Origin: Microbacterium festucae
Lineage (GTDB): Bacteria > Actinomycetota > Actinomycetes > Actinomycetales > Microbacteriaceae
NCBI RefSeq assembly: GCF_025421715.1
Contig: NZ_JAOEFC010000001.1
Coordinates: 496,001 to 560,000 of the forward strand
Length of the DNA stretch: 64,000 bases
Direction of reading: 5' to 3'
Shown in pieces: positions 18,742 through 32,860 of the stretch. The notes beneath the pieces are model-generated. The model did no database searches, had not been told where the DNA came from, and worked only from the letters and a program-made list of their open reading frames with translations. A program made the translations under genes and the position numbers. Every line of letters starts with the position of its first letter. The stretch's first letter is position 1.

Positions 18742-19325
18742 CAGACCCGGTCGCCGATGCGGCTCTGATACTGCACGGGCTGCCACGTGGTCTGCACGGT
18801 CGACACCCACAGGCCCGCGCCGGTCTCGACCGTGTCGGTGGTCTCGCCGTCGACGCGCGTGCACACGACGCGACCGGCGGCCTCGTTGCACGCGTAACCC
18901 GCGCCCGACAGCGCCGTCGCCGAGATCGCCCCGGCGTCGGCGGGTACGCGCGCCACGGTCGTCGAGATCGCGCCGTCGTCCGACGTCCAGTCGCACGTGA
19001 ACAGCACCTGCGGCTGCAGCGCGGCGACGAGATCGGTCGCGGCGGTGCGCGGCGGCTCGGTGGAGGTCTTCAGCTCTGCGCCGGGCGTCCACTCCAGCGA
19101 CGCCCAGAGCGCGTTGTCGTAGAGGTCGCGGCACTCGTCGAGCCCGGCCGGAGCCCCGTCGACGGGCGACGAGGTCGCGGTCGGCTGGCCGGCAGCATCC
19201 CCCATCCACGCCAGCGAGGGCTGCACGAGGGGGAAGGCGATGAACGCGAGCGCGCCCACGACCCCGGCGCAGATGATGCCGACGATCCACGCGAACACCG
19301 CGTTCCTGCCGCCGACCCGAGCCAT
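18732..19325 (-). CDS. Membrane-anchored extracytoplasmic protein, paralogue of 18062-18709
   Basis: 197 residues: one N-terminal membrane anchor (FAWIVGIICAGVVGALAFIAF), a short linker, and an outside domain with cysteines in the contexts ECRDLY, TCDW and GYACNEAAGRVVC. Spacing and flanking residues parallel the lipoprotein encoded convergently next door (GYxC-x9-C and C-x-W). Overall identity is low and the anchors differ (helix versus lipid). ATG start with TAGCGT 6 bp upstream. Confidence 0.8.
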   Translation of the reverse strand: MARVGGRNAVFAWIVGIICAGVVGALAFIAFPLVQPSLAWMGDAAGQPTATSSPVDGAPAGLDECRDLYDNALWASLEWTPGAELKTSTEPPRTAATDLVAALQPQVLFTCDWTSDDGAISTTVARVPADAGAISATALSGAGYACNEAAGRVVCTRVDGETTDTVETGAGLWVSTVQTTWQPVQYQSRIGDRVWAG

Positions 19326-19331
19326 GCCTCC

Positions 19332-19337
19332 ACGCTA
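19332..19337 (-). promoter_or_regulatory. -10 element for a leaderless mRNA
   Basis: TAGCGT on the minus strand, 6 bp before the ATG at 19325. Confidence 0.55.
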
Positions 19338-19991
19338 CGTCCCCGACGCCCCGGCATCCGATCGACACCCGCACCATCCCCCGATTCGGGGTCGCGTGCG
19401 GCGGGCTCGCAGGCCGGGAGGTGGGTGGTGGCGACCCCGGACGGGCGGGGTGGGAGGGTGATGGCGGCCCCGGACGGGCGGGGTGCGGCAGACCAGCCTC
19501 GACACCGCACGCGCGAGCTGCAGCTCCGCGAGTCGCAGGAGTTCTGCGCCCCCCGCCTGCAGTTCGAGGTCACGCAGGTGCGCTGACGCGGCATCCGCCC
19601 GCCTCGCCCCGCGCCACCGGCGCATAACTCAGGCTGTTTCGCATCTGCGGCCGCCGAATCGGCCCGCACGGCCGAATCTGCCTGAGTTATGCGCCGTGGC
19701 GCGGCGCGACCAGCCACCTGCGGGGCCGGTCGGAGCGGATCGGGGTGGGGCCAAGGCGGATGCCGTCGACTCTCGCGCACCGCCCAGCAGCTGCGGCAAC
19801 GGGTGAGGGAGGCGCGCCGCGGGGCCCCCAGGCGCACGGGATGCCGGCGCCCCAGCATCGGCCCGCGCCGGCACCAGCGCGTGAATCGGGGTCCGGAGCG
19901 GCGGGCTCGGGGTGGGTGAGGTGGGTGATCGCGACCCTGGATCGGTCGCCGAATCGCCCGCAGCGGCACGGCCAGCGGGCGGCGGGGACGG
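19338..19991. other. Gene-free repeat island between accessory cluster and rpoC
   Basis: About 650 bp with no reading frame that resembles a protein. It holds a diverged 63-bp direct repeat (19383-19445 and 19883-19945, roughly 78% identical by eye, exactly 500 bp apart), a 33-bp-period tandem duplication (19435-19452 and 19468-19485 share an 18-bp identical core) and a long inverted repeat (19611-19702). It is probably decayed or active repetitive DNA. Confidence 0.6.
19611..19702. repeat. Long inverted repeat (palindromic element)
   Basis: Arms of 24 and 23 nt (19611-19634 and 19680-19702) pair with a single one-base bulge; the core is GCATAACTCAGGC facing GCCTGAGTTATGC. A 45-nt GC-rich interior contains GTTTCGC next to the left arm. 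The layout resembles the element inside the ABC-F gene at 51195-51267. Confidence 0.75.
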
Positions 19992-20024
19992 CGAAGGCCC
20001 CGGGTCGGGGACCCGGGGCCTTCG
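19992..20024 (-). terminator. Terminator of the rpoBC operon
   Basis: 14-bp perfect stem CGAAGGCCCCGGGT/ACCCGGGGCCTTCG with a five-base loop, 10 bp after the rpoC stop codon. No U-tract on the minus strand. Confidence 0.8.
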
Positions 20025-20034
20025 TTGAGCTAGC

Positions 20035-23904
<3,870 letters not shown>

Positions 23905-23942
23905 TGATTCTCCTGTGTGCTTAAAAACTTCGGTGATTGAGT

Positions 23943-23959
23943 GGGCGGCGCAGCCGCCC
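23943..23959 (-). other. Small hairpin between rpoB and rpoC
   Basis: GGGCGGC/GCCGCCC, a 7-bp stem with a three-base loop, in the 72-bp rpoB-rpoC gap, 18 bp beyond the rpoB stop. It may be a processing or pausing element. Its strength as a terminator is low. Confidence 0.4.
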
Positions 23960-23976
23960 TATCGAAATCGGCCGGA

Positions 23977-27474
<3,498 letters not shown>

Positions 27475-27627
27475 GGGGATTACCTCCGTGGGCCCGGGAC
27501 GGGCCGGTGTCCTTGTCGTCAGGTGGAGTGCTCCCAGGTCCGACGCCTGCGGCATCCACCGTCTTCATCGGGACGGGGCGCAGGCACAAGCCGACCACCA
27601 TATGAAGGCAAGGGGGACGGGAGCGCA
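27475..27627 (-). other. rpoB 5' leader
   Basis: About 150-nt untranslated leader between the predicted start (near 27627) and the TTG of rpoB. No clear terminator hairpin or leader peptide was found. Confidence 0.4.
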
Positions 27628-27634
27628 ACTACCC

Positions 27635-27663
27635 ACTATACGCATCGAGACACGCCATGTCCA
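27635..27663 (-). promoter_or_regulatory. Promoter of rpoBC
   Basis: TGGACA (27663-27658), a 17-bp spacer, and TATAGT (27640-27635) on the minus strand. One mismatch to the -35 consensus TTGACA and one to the -10 consensus TATAAT. One of the best promoter matches in the window. Confidence 0.8.
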
Positions 27664-27715
27664 GCAGGTTCCTTGACGAGTTTCGGATGCTGCGGTATAA
27701 CCGCGTGGCCAGACC

Positions 27716-29368
27716 TCAGCGGGTGTGGCGGAAGCGCACCCGGGTGCCCGGGCGTGCCTGCGCGAGGGCGTCGAGCGAGTCGTCGGCGACCACCGCGATG
27801 ACGGGGTAGCCGCCGGTGACGGGCCCGTCGGGTCCGAGGATCACGGGCTGTCCGCTCGGCGGCACCTGGATCGCGCCGGGGAGCATGCCTTCGCTGGGCA
27901 GTTCGGCGGTGCGGATGCGCGCGAGCGCGGGGCCGTCGAGGCGGATGCCGACGCGGTCGGCCTCGTTCGAGACTGTCCACACGGCGTCGAAGAGCGCCCG
28001 GTGGGCGGCGGGAGTGAACCAGTCGGCGCGGGGCCCCGGGGCGAGGGCGACCTCGAGTGCGGTGTCGTCCGGCGGCGACCAGGGGTGCAGATCGGATGCC
28101 GGGACGGGAGCGACCGCTTCCCCCGCGAGCGCCAGGGCGCTGCCGGCGGCCAGGGCGGGCGGGCCGAGGCCGGAGAGCGAGTCGGTGGACCGCGAGCGGG
28201 CGACGGCGGGGGCCTCGACGCCGCCGCGGACGGCGAGGTAGGCGCGCGCGCCGTGGGCGGCCCAGTCGATGTGGAGCTCCTCCCCCGCCGGCCACGGCAC
28301 GGCGGTGTAGGGGTCGACCGCGCGCCCGCCGATGCGCACGGGGCCCCACGCCCCGGTGACGGCGACCCAGAGGTCGGCGCGTGCGGTGGCGCGGAAGCCG
28401 CCGAGGGCGATCTCGATGCCGGCGGCCGCTTCGGGGTTGCCGACGAGGCGGTTCGCGGTGCGCAGCGCCCCGCGGTCGGCGGCGCCGGCGGGGGCGATCC
28501 CCTCGGCGAGGTGGCCGGGGCGGCCGAGGTCTTGCACGGTCGCGCGCAGTCCCGGGTCGCGCACGACCAGCGCGGGGGCGGCCGGCGGGGTCGCGGGCGG
28601 CGTCGACGACTGCGCAGGCGCCGGCGCACCGATCGTCGCGGTGGCGGGGACGACGACGACGCGCACGCGGCTGCCGGGGGCGAGGAGCGCGGGCGGGTCG
28701 GCGGCGGGGTCGAACAGCGGCGCTGCGGTGGTGCCGATCAGCTGCCAGCCGCCCGGGGTCTCGCGCGGGTAGGCGCCGGTGAAGGCGCCGGCCAGGCCCA
28801 CCGCTCCCTGCGGGACGCGGGTGCGCGGGGCGGTGAGGCGCGGCACGTCGAGGGTCCAGTCGGGGCTCACCAGGTAGCCGAACCCCGGGGCGAAGCCGGT
28901 GAAGGCGACGGTCCACGCCGCGGCGGCGTGCCGGGCGGCGAGCGCGTCGGGCGACATGCCCAGCAGCGCTGCGACGGCGTGCAGGTCGGCGCCGTCGTAG
29001 GTGATGGGCAGGTCGACCACGGATGCCGGACGCGGAGGCGCCGACGCCGCTGCCGAGGTGTCGAGAAGCCAGCCGCGGGCCGCGGCGAGGGTCAGCCGTG
29101 CCGGGTCGACGTGCACGAGCACGGTGCGCGCGGCGGGCACGAGGTCGATGACCCCCGGCGGCCGGGTGGACTGCAGCCGCGTGTGCAGCGCGAGCACGTC
29201 GTCGAGCGTGTCGACCTCGGCCAGCACCGCGCGGTCGCCGAACGGCCGCAGCCGCGGAACCGTGTCGCCGGGCGCGACGCCCCCGGGATCGGCACCACTC
29301 GGAATGGGAACCCCGGGAACGGGGCCGCCGTGAGCGGAGCCCCTGGGGACGGGGCCGCCGCTCACCAT
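27716..29368 (-). CDS. 5-oxoprolinase subunits B and C fused (PxpB-PxpC)
   Basis: 550 residues. An N-terminal KipI/PxpB (allophanate-hydrolase subunit 1-like) domain runs from about residue 38 (RLRPFGDRAVLAEVDTLDD) to 240, with FTGFAPGFGYL and VPQGAVGLAG. A short Pro/Ala linker leads to a KipA/PxpC (subunit 2-like) domain from about 270 with VQDLGRPGHLAEGIAPAGAAD and GGYPVIAVV. With PxpA the complex opens 5-oxoproline to glutamate at the cost of ATP; in E. coli B and C are separate. The first ~37 residues are a Gly/Pro repeat of no known role. ATG 29368 (or the adjacent GTG 29365) overlaps the pxpA stop, so the two are coupled. Confidence 0.9.
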   Translation of the reverse strand: MVSGGPVPRGSAHGGPVPGVPIPSGADPGGVAPGDTVPRLRPFGDRAVLAEVDTLDDVLALHTRLQSTRPPGVIDLVPAARTVLVHVDPARLTLAAARGWLLDTSAAASAPPRPASVVDLPITYDGADLHAVAALLGMSPDALAARHAAAAWTVAFTGFAPGFGYLVSPDWTLDVPRLTAPRTRVPQGAVGLAGAFTGAYPRETPGGWQLIGTTAAPLFDPAADPPALLAPGSRVRVVVVPATATIGAPAPAQSSTPPATPPAAPALVVRDPGLRATVQDLGRPGHLAEGIAPAGAADRGALRTANRLVGNPEAAAGIEIALGGFRATARADLWVAVTGAWGPVRIGGRAVDPYTAVPWPAGEELHIDWAAHGARAYLAVRGGVEAPAVARSRSTDSLSGLGPPALAAGSALALAGEAVAPVPASDLHPWSPPDDTALEVALAPGPRADWFTPAAHRALFDAVWTVSNEADRVGIRLDGPALARIRTAELPSEGMLPGAIQVPPSGQPVILGPDGPVTGGYPVIAVVADDSLDALAQARPGTRVRFRHTR

Positions 29369-30117
29369 GGCGCGCGGATCTCGACGCCCGCGGCCTGCAG
29401 CGCCGCGCGCACGGCGCGGGCCATGGCGACGGCGCCGGGCGAGTCGCCGTGCACGCACAGCGAGACGGCGTCGGCGCGCACGAGCGTGCCGTCGACGGCC
29501 TCGACGACGCCGTCGCGCGCGAGCCGCACCGCGCGGGCGGCGACGAGGTCGGGATCGGCGAGCAGGGCGCCGGGCTCGCCGCGCGGCACGAGCGACCCGT
29601 CGGGCAGGTAGCCGCGGTCGAGGAACGCCTCGACCCGGAAGGGCAGGCCCGCCGCGGCGGCGGCGTCGGAGATCGCCCCGGGCAGCCCCAGCACCGGCAG
29701 CGCCCGCCCGAGCGTGCGCGACAGGTCGGCGACGGCGCCCACCACCGCCTGCGCCTGCGCGGGGTCAGCCTGCACCGCGTGGTAGAGCGCGCCGTGGGGC
29801 TTGACGTAGCGCACGTCGGCGCCGGCGGCGACGAGCGCGGCCAGCTGCCCGGCGACGCTCGCGCCGAGGGCCTCGGCGGTCATCTCGATGCGCGTGCGGC
29901 CGAAGCCGGCCCGGTCGGGATAGGAGGGGTGCGCCCCGACGGCCACGCCGAACCGGCGCGCGCGGGCCGCGGCATCCGCCATCGAGAGGGCGTCGCCGGC
30001 GTGCGCCCCGCAGGCGACCGAGGCGGAGGACACGACGGCGAACATGGCGTCGTCGTCGGCGGTCGGGACGCCGTCGACGGTCTCGCCGAGGTCCGCGTTG
30101 AGGTCGATCGCCGGCAT
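29362..30117 (-). CDS. pxpA: 5-oxoprolinase subunit A (LamB/YcsF family)
   Basis: 251 residues, full length. It starts MPAIDLNADLGETVDG and has the family marks VSSASVACGAHAGD, GAHPSYPDRAGFGR and VKPHGALYH; these acidic and His residues are the conserved core of the fold. It works with PxpB/PxpC in 5-oxoproline salvage. The start at 30117 is fixed by TACCGT 6 bp upstream and by family N-termini. It is divergent from the methyltransferase-like gene at 30186 across only 68 bp. Confidence 0.92.
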   Translation of the reverse strand: MPAIDLNADLGETVDGVPTADDDAMFAVVSSASVACGAHAGDALSMADAAARARRFGVAVGAHPSYPDRAGFGRTRIEMTAEALGASVAGQLAALVAAGADVRYVKPHGALYHAVQADPAQAQAVVGAVADLSRTLGRALPVLGLPGAISDAAAAAGLPFRVEAFLDRGYLPDGSLVPRGEPGALLADPDLVAARAVRLARDGVVEAVDGTLVRADAVSLCVHGDSPGAVAMARAVRAALQAAGVEIRAPW

Positions 30118-30123
30118 GGCTCC

Positions 30124-30129
30124 ACGGTA
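30124..30129 (-). promoter_or_regulatory. -10 element for a leaderless pxpA mRNA
   Basis: TACCGT on the minus strand, 6 bp before ATG 30117. Confidence 0.55.
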
Positions 30130-30173
30130 CCGGGAGCGGCCCCGACGCGGCGGGCCGGACGGCGTCGCGCCGG

Positions 30174-30179
30174 TAGCGT
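30174..30179 (+). promoter_or_regulatory. -10 element for a leaderless mRNA
   Basis: TAGCGT 6 bp before ATG 30186, back to back with the pxpA element 44 bp away. Confidence 0.55.
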
Positions 30180-30185
30180 GGGCAC

Positions 30186-31049
30186 ATGGCCCGTGCACAC
30201 GTCGAAGAACCCGCCCCGCAGGTGCGGCTGAGCGACGGGACGATCGCGCGCGTCGTGCCGAGCCGGTTCGCGGCGGGCTGGGAGCTCGACGTCGACGGCA
30301 CCCCGCAGTCGCACGTCGACCTCGACGACCCGACGCACCTGCACTTCGAGTACGTCGCCCGGATGGCCGCCGTGATCGATCAGCTGCGGATGCCGGGGCA
30401 GCCGCTGACGGCCGTGCACCTCGGCGCCGGCGCCCTCACCCTGCCCCGCTACATCGAGCACAGCCGCCCCGGCTCGCGGCAGCAGGTGGTGGAGCTGGAG
30501 CAGCCGCTGGTCGACCTGGTGCGCAGCGCCCTGCCGCTGCCGCGCGGCGGCCAGCTGCGGGTGCGTATCGGCGACGCCCGCGACGTGGCCTCGCGCCTGC
30601 CCGCAGGGCTCGTGGGAGCGGCCGACCTGGTGGTGTCGGATGTATTTGCCGGCGCGCAGACCCCCGCGCACCTCACGAGCATCGAGTACTTCCAGGTGCT
30701 GGCGCGCCTGCTCTCCCCCGAGGGCGTGCTGCTGGTGAACGTCGCCGACGGGGCGGGCCTGGCCTTCGCGCGTCGCGAGGTCGCGACCGTGCGCGAGGTG
30801 CTGCCGCACACGATCGTGCTGGCCGAAGTGCAGACGCTGAAGGGCCGCCGGTTCGGCAACCTGGTGATCGCCGCGTCGGCCGCGCCGCTGCCCACCGGCT
30901 GGCTGCCGCGCCTCATGGCCGCCGGCCCCCACCCCGCGAAGGTGGCGCAGGGCGCCGAGATCGACGAGTTCGTGCGCGGCGCCCGGGTGGTCACCGACGC
31001 CGACGCGACCGCGTCGCCCAAGCCCGCGTCGTCCGTCTTCGACGTCTGA
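30186..31049 (+). CDS. Spermidine-synthase-fold SAM-dependent protein
   Basis: 287 residues. A short N-terminal beta region leads into a Rossmann-like domain with HLGAGALTLPRYI at about residue 78, ELEQPLVDLVRSALPLP, RIGDARDVASRL and DLVVSDVFAG. This is the spermine/spermidine synthase fold. True aminopropyltransferases carry GGGDG at the first motif; here it is GAGAL with no Asp, so polyamine synthesis is unlikely and a methyltransferase or binding role is more plausible. No polyamine gene is nearby. Followed 87 bp later by a TPR gene on the same strand. Confidence 0.8.
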   Translation: MARAHVEEPAPQVRLSDGTIARVVPSRFAAGWELDVDGTPQSHVDLDDPTHLHFEYVARMAAVIDQLRMPGQPLTAVHLGAGALTLPRYIEHSRPGSRQQVVELEQPLVDLVRSALPLPRGGQLRVRIGDARDVASRLPAGLVGAADLVVSDVFAGAQTPAHLTSIEYFQVLARLLSPEGVLLVNVADGAGLAFARREVATVREVLPHTIVLAEVQTLKGRRFGNLVIAASAAPLPTGWLPRLMAAGPHPAKVAQGAEIDEFVRGARVVTDADATASPKPASSVFDV

Positions 31050-31136
31050 CCGGGGCGCTCCCGGCGTGCCCGGAGCACTTTCCCGGGCGGCCGGGTGAGA
31101 CTGGACGGCGAGCCTGGTGGGGGCGAAGGGAGTCAC

Positions 31137-31658
31137 GTGAGCTACATCCTCGGTTACGATCCGGAGACCCTGCGCGAGCAGGTCGACTTGGCGCGGTGCC
31201 GCGACCGACTGGACGAGCTGGGCGACCAGCGCAGTCTCGCGGCCCTGCTCGAGCGGGTGTGGCTGCTGAAGGTGCTCGACCGGCTCGACGAGGCGCTGAC
31301 GGTGTCGGAGCAGTCGGTGCGCGTGGCCCGCATGGCCGGTCCCCGCAAAGACCTGCTGCGCGCCCGCATCCTGCACGCGACGATCCTGCAGATGCGCGGC
31401 GCCTACGCCGCCGCCGAGCAGGAGCTGACCACCTGCGCCGACGAGGCCGAGGGCCAGGGCTGGGCGGCGCTGGCCGCGTTCGCGCTGCAGCACCGCGGCA
31501 AGGTGCACTTCGACGCCGGCGAGTTCGACGAGGCCCGCAGCGACTTCAAGCGCACGCTGTTCCTGCGCCAGGAGTCGGGCGCGCCCGAAGACCAGCTGGA
31601 GTCGACGCTGCTGGCCATCGAAGCCGCCGACCGCCGCCGCAGCCGCGTGGCGAGCTGA
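31137..31658 (+). CDS. Tetratricopeptide-repeat protein
   Basis: 173 residues of helical repeats: about four TPR-like units, e.g. LLERVWLLKVLDRLDEALTV and AFALQHRGKVHFDAGEFDEA. No signal peptide, membrane helix or catalytic motif. The GTG start at 31137 is preferred because GAAGGGAG precedes it; an upstream in-frame GTG at 31095 has no such site. It is probably a protein-interaction scaffold; the partner is unknown. Confidence 0.8.
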   Translation: MSYILGYDPETLREQVDLARCRDRLDELGDQRSLAALLERVWLLKVLDRLDEALTVSEQSVRVARMAGPRKDLLRARILHATILQMRGAYAAAEQELTTCADEAEGQGWAALAAFALQHRGKVHFDAGEFDEARSDFKRTLFLRQESGAPEDQLESTLLAIEAADRRRSRVAS

Positions 31659-31686
31659 CCGCGCCCCGCGTGTCGTAGGTATGTTC

Positions 31687-31692
31687 TAGCGT
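31687..31692 (+). promoter_or_regulatory. -10 element for a leaderless mRNA
   Basis: TAGCGT 6 bp before ATG 31699. Confidence 0.55.
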
Positions 31693-31698
31693 TCTCGC

Positions 31699-32187
31699 AT
31701 GTCAGAACCCGCTCACGTCCGCCGCGAGGCGGAGCTGCTCATCGCGACGCACCTGGATGCCGGGTGGTCGTTCGCCTTCGACAACGCCAAGCGTCGCGCG
31801 GGGGCGTGCGACTACACCCGGCGTCGCATCACCGTGTCGCGTTACCTGTCGGCGCGCTACGACGACGAGACCAACCACCAGACCCTCCTGCACGAGGTCG
31901 CCCACGCCCTCGCCGGCGCCGAAGCCGGCCACGGCGCGCGCTGGAAGCGGGTCGCGCGGTCGATCGGGTACACCGGCGGCACCACCCATCACGGCGAGAC
32001 GGCCACCGAGCTCGCCCCGTGGGTGGGCGTGTGCCCGGCCGGGCACGTGGCCTACCGGCACCGCCAGGCGACGCGGGCGACGTCGTGCGCGAAGTGCTCG
32101 CGCCGGTTCGACGAACGGTTCCTCTTCCAGTGGAACCGGCGCGAGATCACCCCGGCCACCCGCCTGTCGGCGATGACGCCGCGCTGA
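31699..32187 (+). CDS. SprT-like zinc metalloprotein
   Basis: 162 residues. HEVAHALAG at about residue 65 is an HExxH zinc-protease motif, followed by a downstream His (GHGARWKR) as likely third ligand. The C-terminal part carries a zinc-ribbon-like pattern, VCPAGH and SCAKC. This is the layout of the SprT/SPRTN-like family, whose eukaryotic member degrades DNA-protein crosslinks; the bacterial role is poorly known. Convergent with the ComB-like gene, stop codons 14 bp apart. Confidence 0.85.
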   Translation: MSEPAHVRREAELLIATHLDAGWSFAFDNAKRRAGACDYTRRRITVSRYLSARYDDETNHQTLLHEVAHALAGAEAGHGARWKRVARSIGYTGGTTHHGETATELAPWVGVCPAGHVAYRHRQATRATSCAKCSRRFDERFLFQWNRREITPATRLSAMTPR

Positions 32188-32201
32188 AGCGGCCCCGGCG
32201 C

Positions 32202-32834
32202 TCAGGCCCCCGCGAACACGCCGGCGCGCAGCAGCGGCACCGCGTCGGTGTCGTCGACCACGGCGGCCGCCAACACCTCGTCGCGGCGACCCGCGTCGAT
32301 GAGCTCCTGCCCCGAACCGGATGCCGTGAGCAGATGCCGGGTCGCCCCGCGCAGTCCGCGGAACGCCTCGCAGGCCGCCGCCGCCTCGGGAGCGGTGTGG
32401 TCGATGCCCAGCGCGCTGAGCGCGTCGACGACGGCGCCCGCCCCGAGCAGGTCTTCCACGGCGACGCGCACCGGGCCGCTGCGCCCGTCGCGCTCCCCCG
32501 CCGCGATGACGGCGATGGAGGTGCGTGCGGCGCGGCGCGTCTGCTCGGCGAGCACGGCGCGGGCCACGGCCGCGGCGTTGCGCAGGCAGCCCAGCAGCAC
32601 CACCGCACCGGTGCCGGCTGCCCGCTCGGCGACCGCGGCGCCGTTGAGCGACACCGCGTGGGCGGCCTCATCCAGCGGCACCGCCTCGCCGCCGGCGACG
32701 GCGGCGGTGACCGTGGACGAGAACCGCAGCACGTCGACGACGATCACGACGTCGGCGGGGGCCAGACGGTCGAGACCGTCGACGCCCCACTCGAGGCGGA
32801 CCTGATAGCGGGACTGGTCGAACGGCGAGCTCAC
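32202..32834 (-). CDS. 2-phosphosulfolactate phosphatase family protein (ComB-like)
   Basis: 210 residues with the family core DVVIVVDVLRFSSTVTAAVAGG near residue 27 and a helical C-terminal half. Characterised ComB (archaeal) dephosphorylates 2-phospho-3-sulfolactate during coenzyme M synthesis; no other coenzyme M or sulfolactate gene is visible here, so the substrate is uncertain. GTG start at 32834, chosen because TACGCT lies 6 bp upstream; longer frames run into the GH3 gene. Confidence 0.82.
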   Translation of the reverse strand: MSSPFDQSRYQVRLEWGVDGLDRLAPADVVIVVDVLRFSSTVTAAVAGGEAVPLDEAAHAVSLNGAAVAERAAGTGAVVLLGCLRNAAAVARAVLAEQTRRAARTSIAVIAAGERDGRSGPVRVAVEDLLGAGAVVDALSALGIDHTAPEAAAACEAFRGLRGATRHLLTASGSGQELIDAGRRDEVLAAAVVDDTDAVPLLRAGVFAGA

Positions 32835-32840
32835 CGCAAC

Positions 32841-32846
32841 AGCGTA
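32841..32846 (-). promoter_or_regulatory. -10 element for a leaderless comB-like mRNA
   Basis: TACGCT on the minus strand, 6 bp before GTG 32834, inside the 26-bp gap after the GH3 gene. Confidence 0.55.
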
Positions 32847-32860
32847 CGCGGCGGGCGCGG

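Noticed and set aside
19421..19969. Several short open frames in the repeat island
   Set aside because: Pro/Arg/His-rich translations derived from GC-rich repeats, mutually overlapping on both strands, no start signals.
27475..27555. Longer rpoB starting at the ATG at 27555
   Set aside because: The extra 27 residues are not RpoB-like and no ribosome binding site precedes it; TTG 27474 has GGAGG and the family N-terminus.
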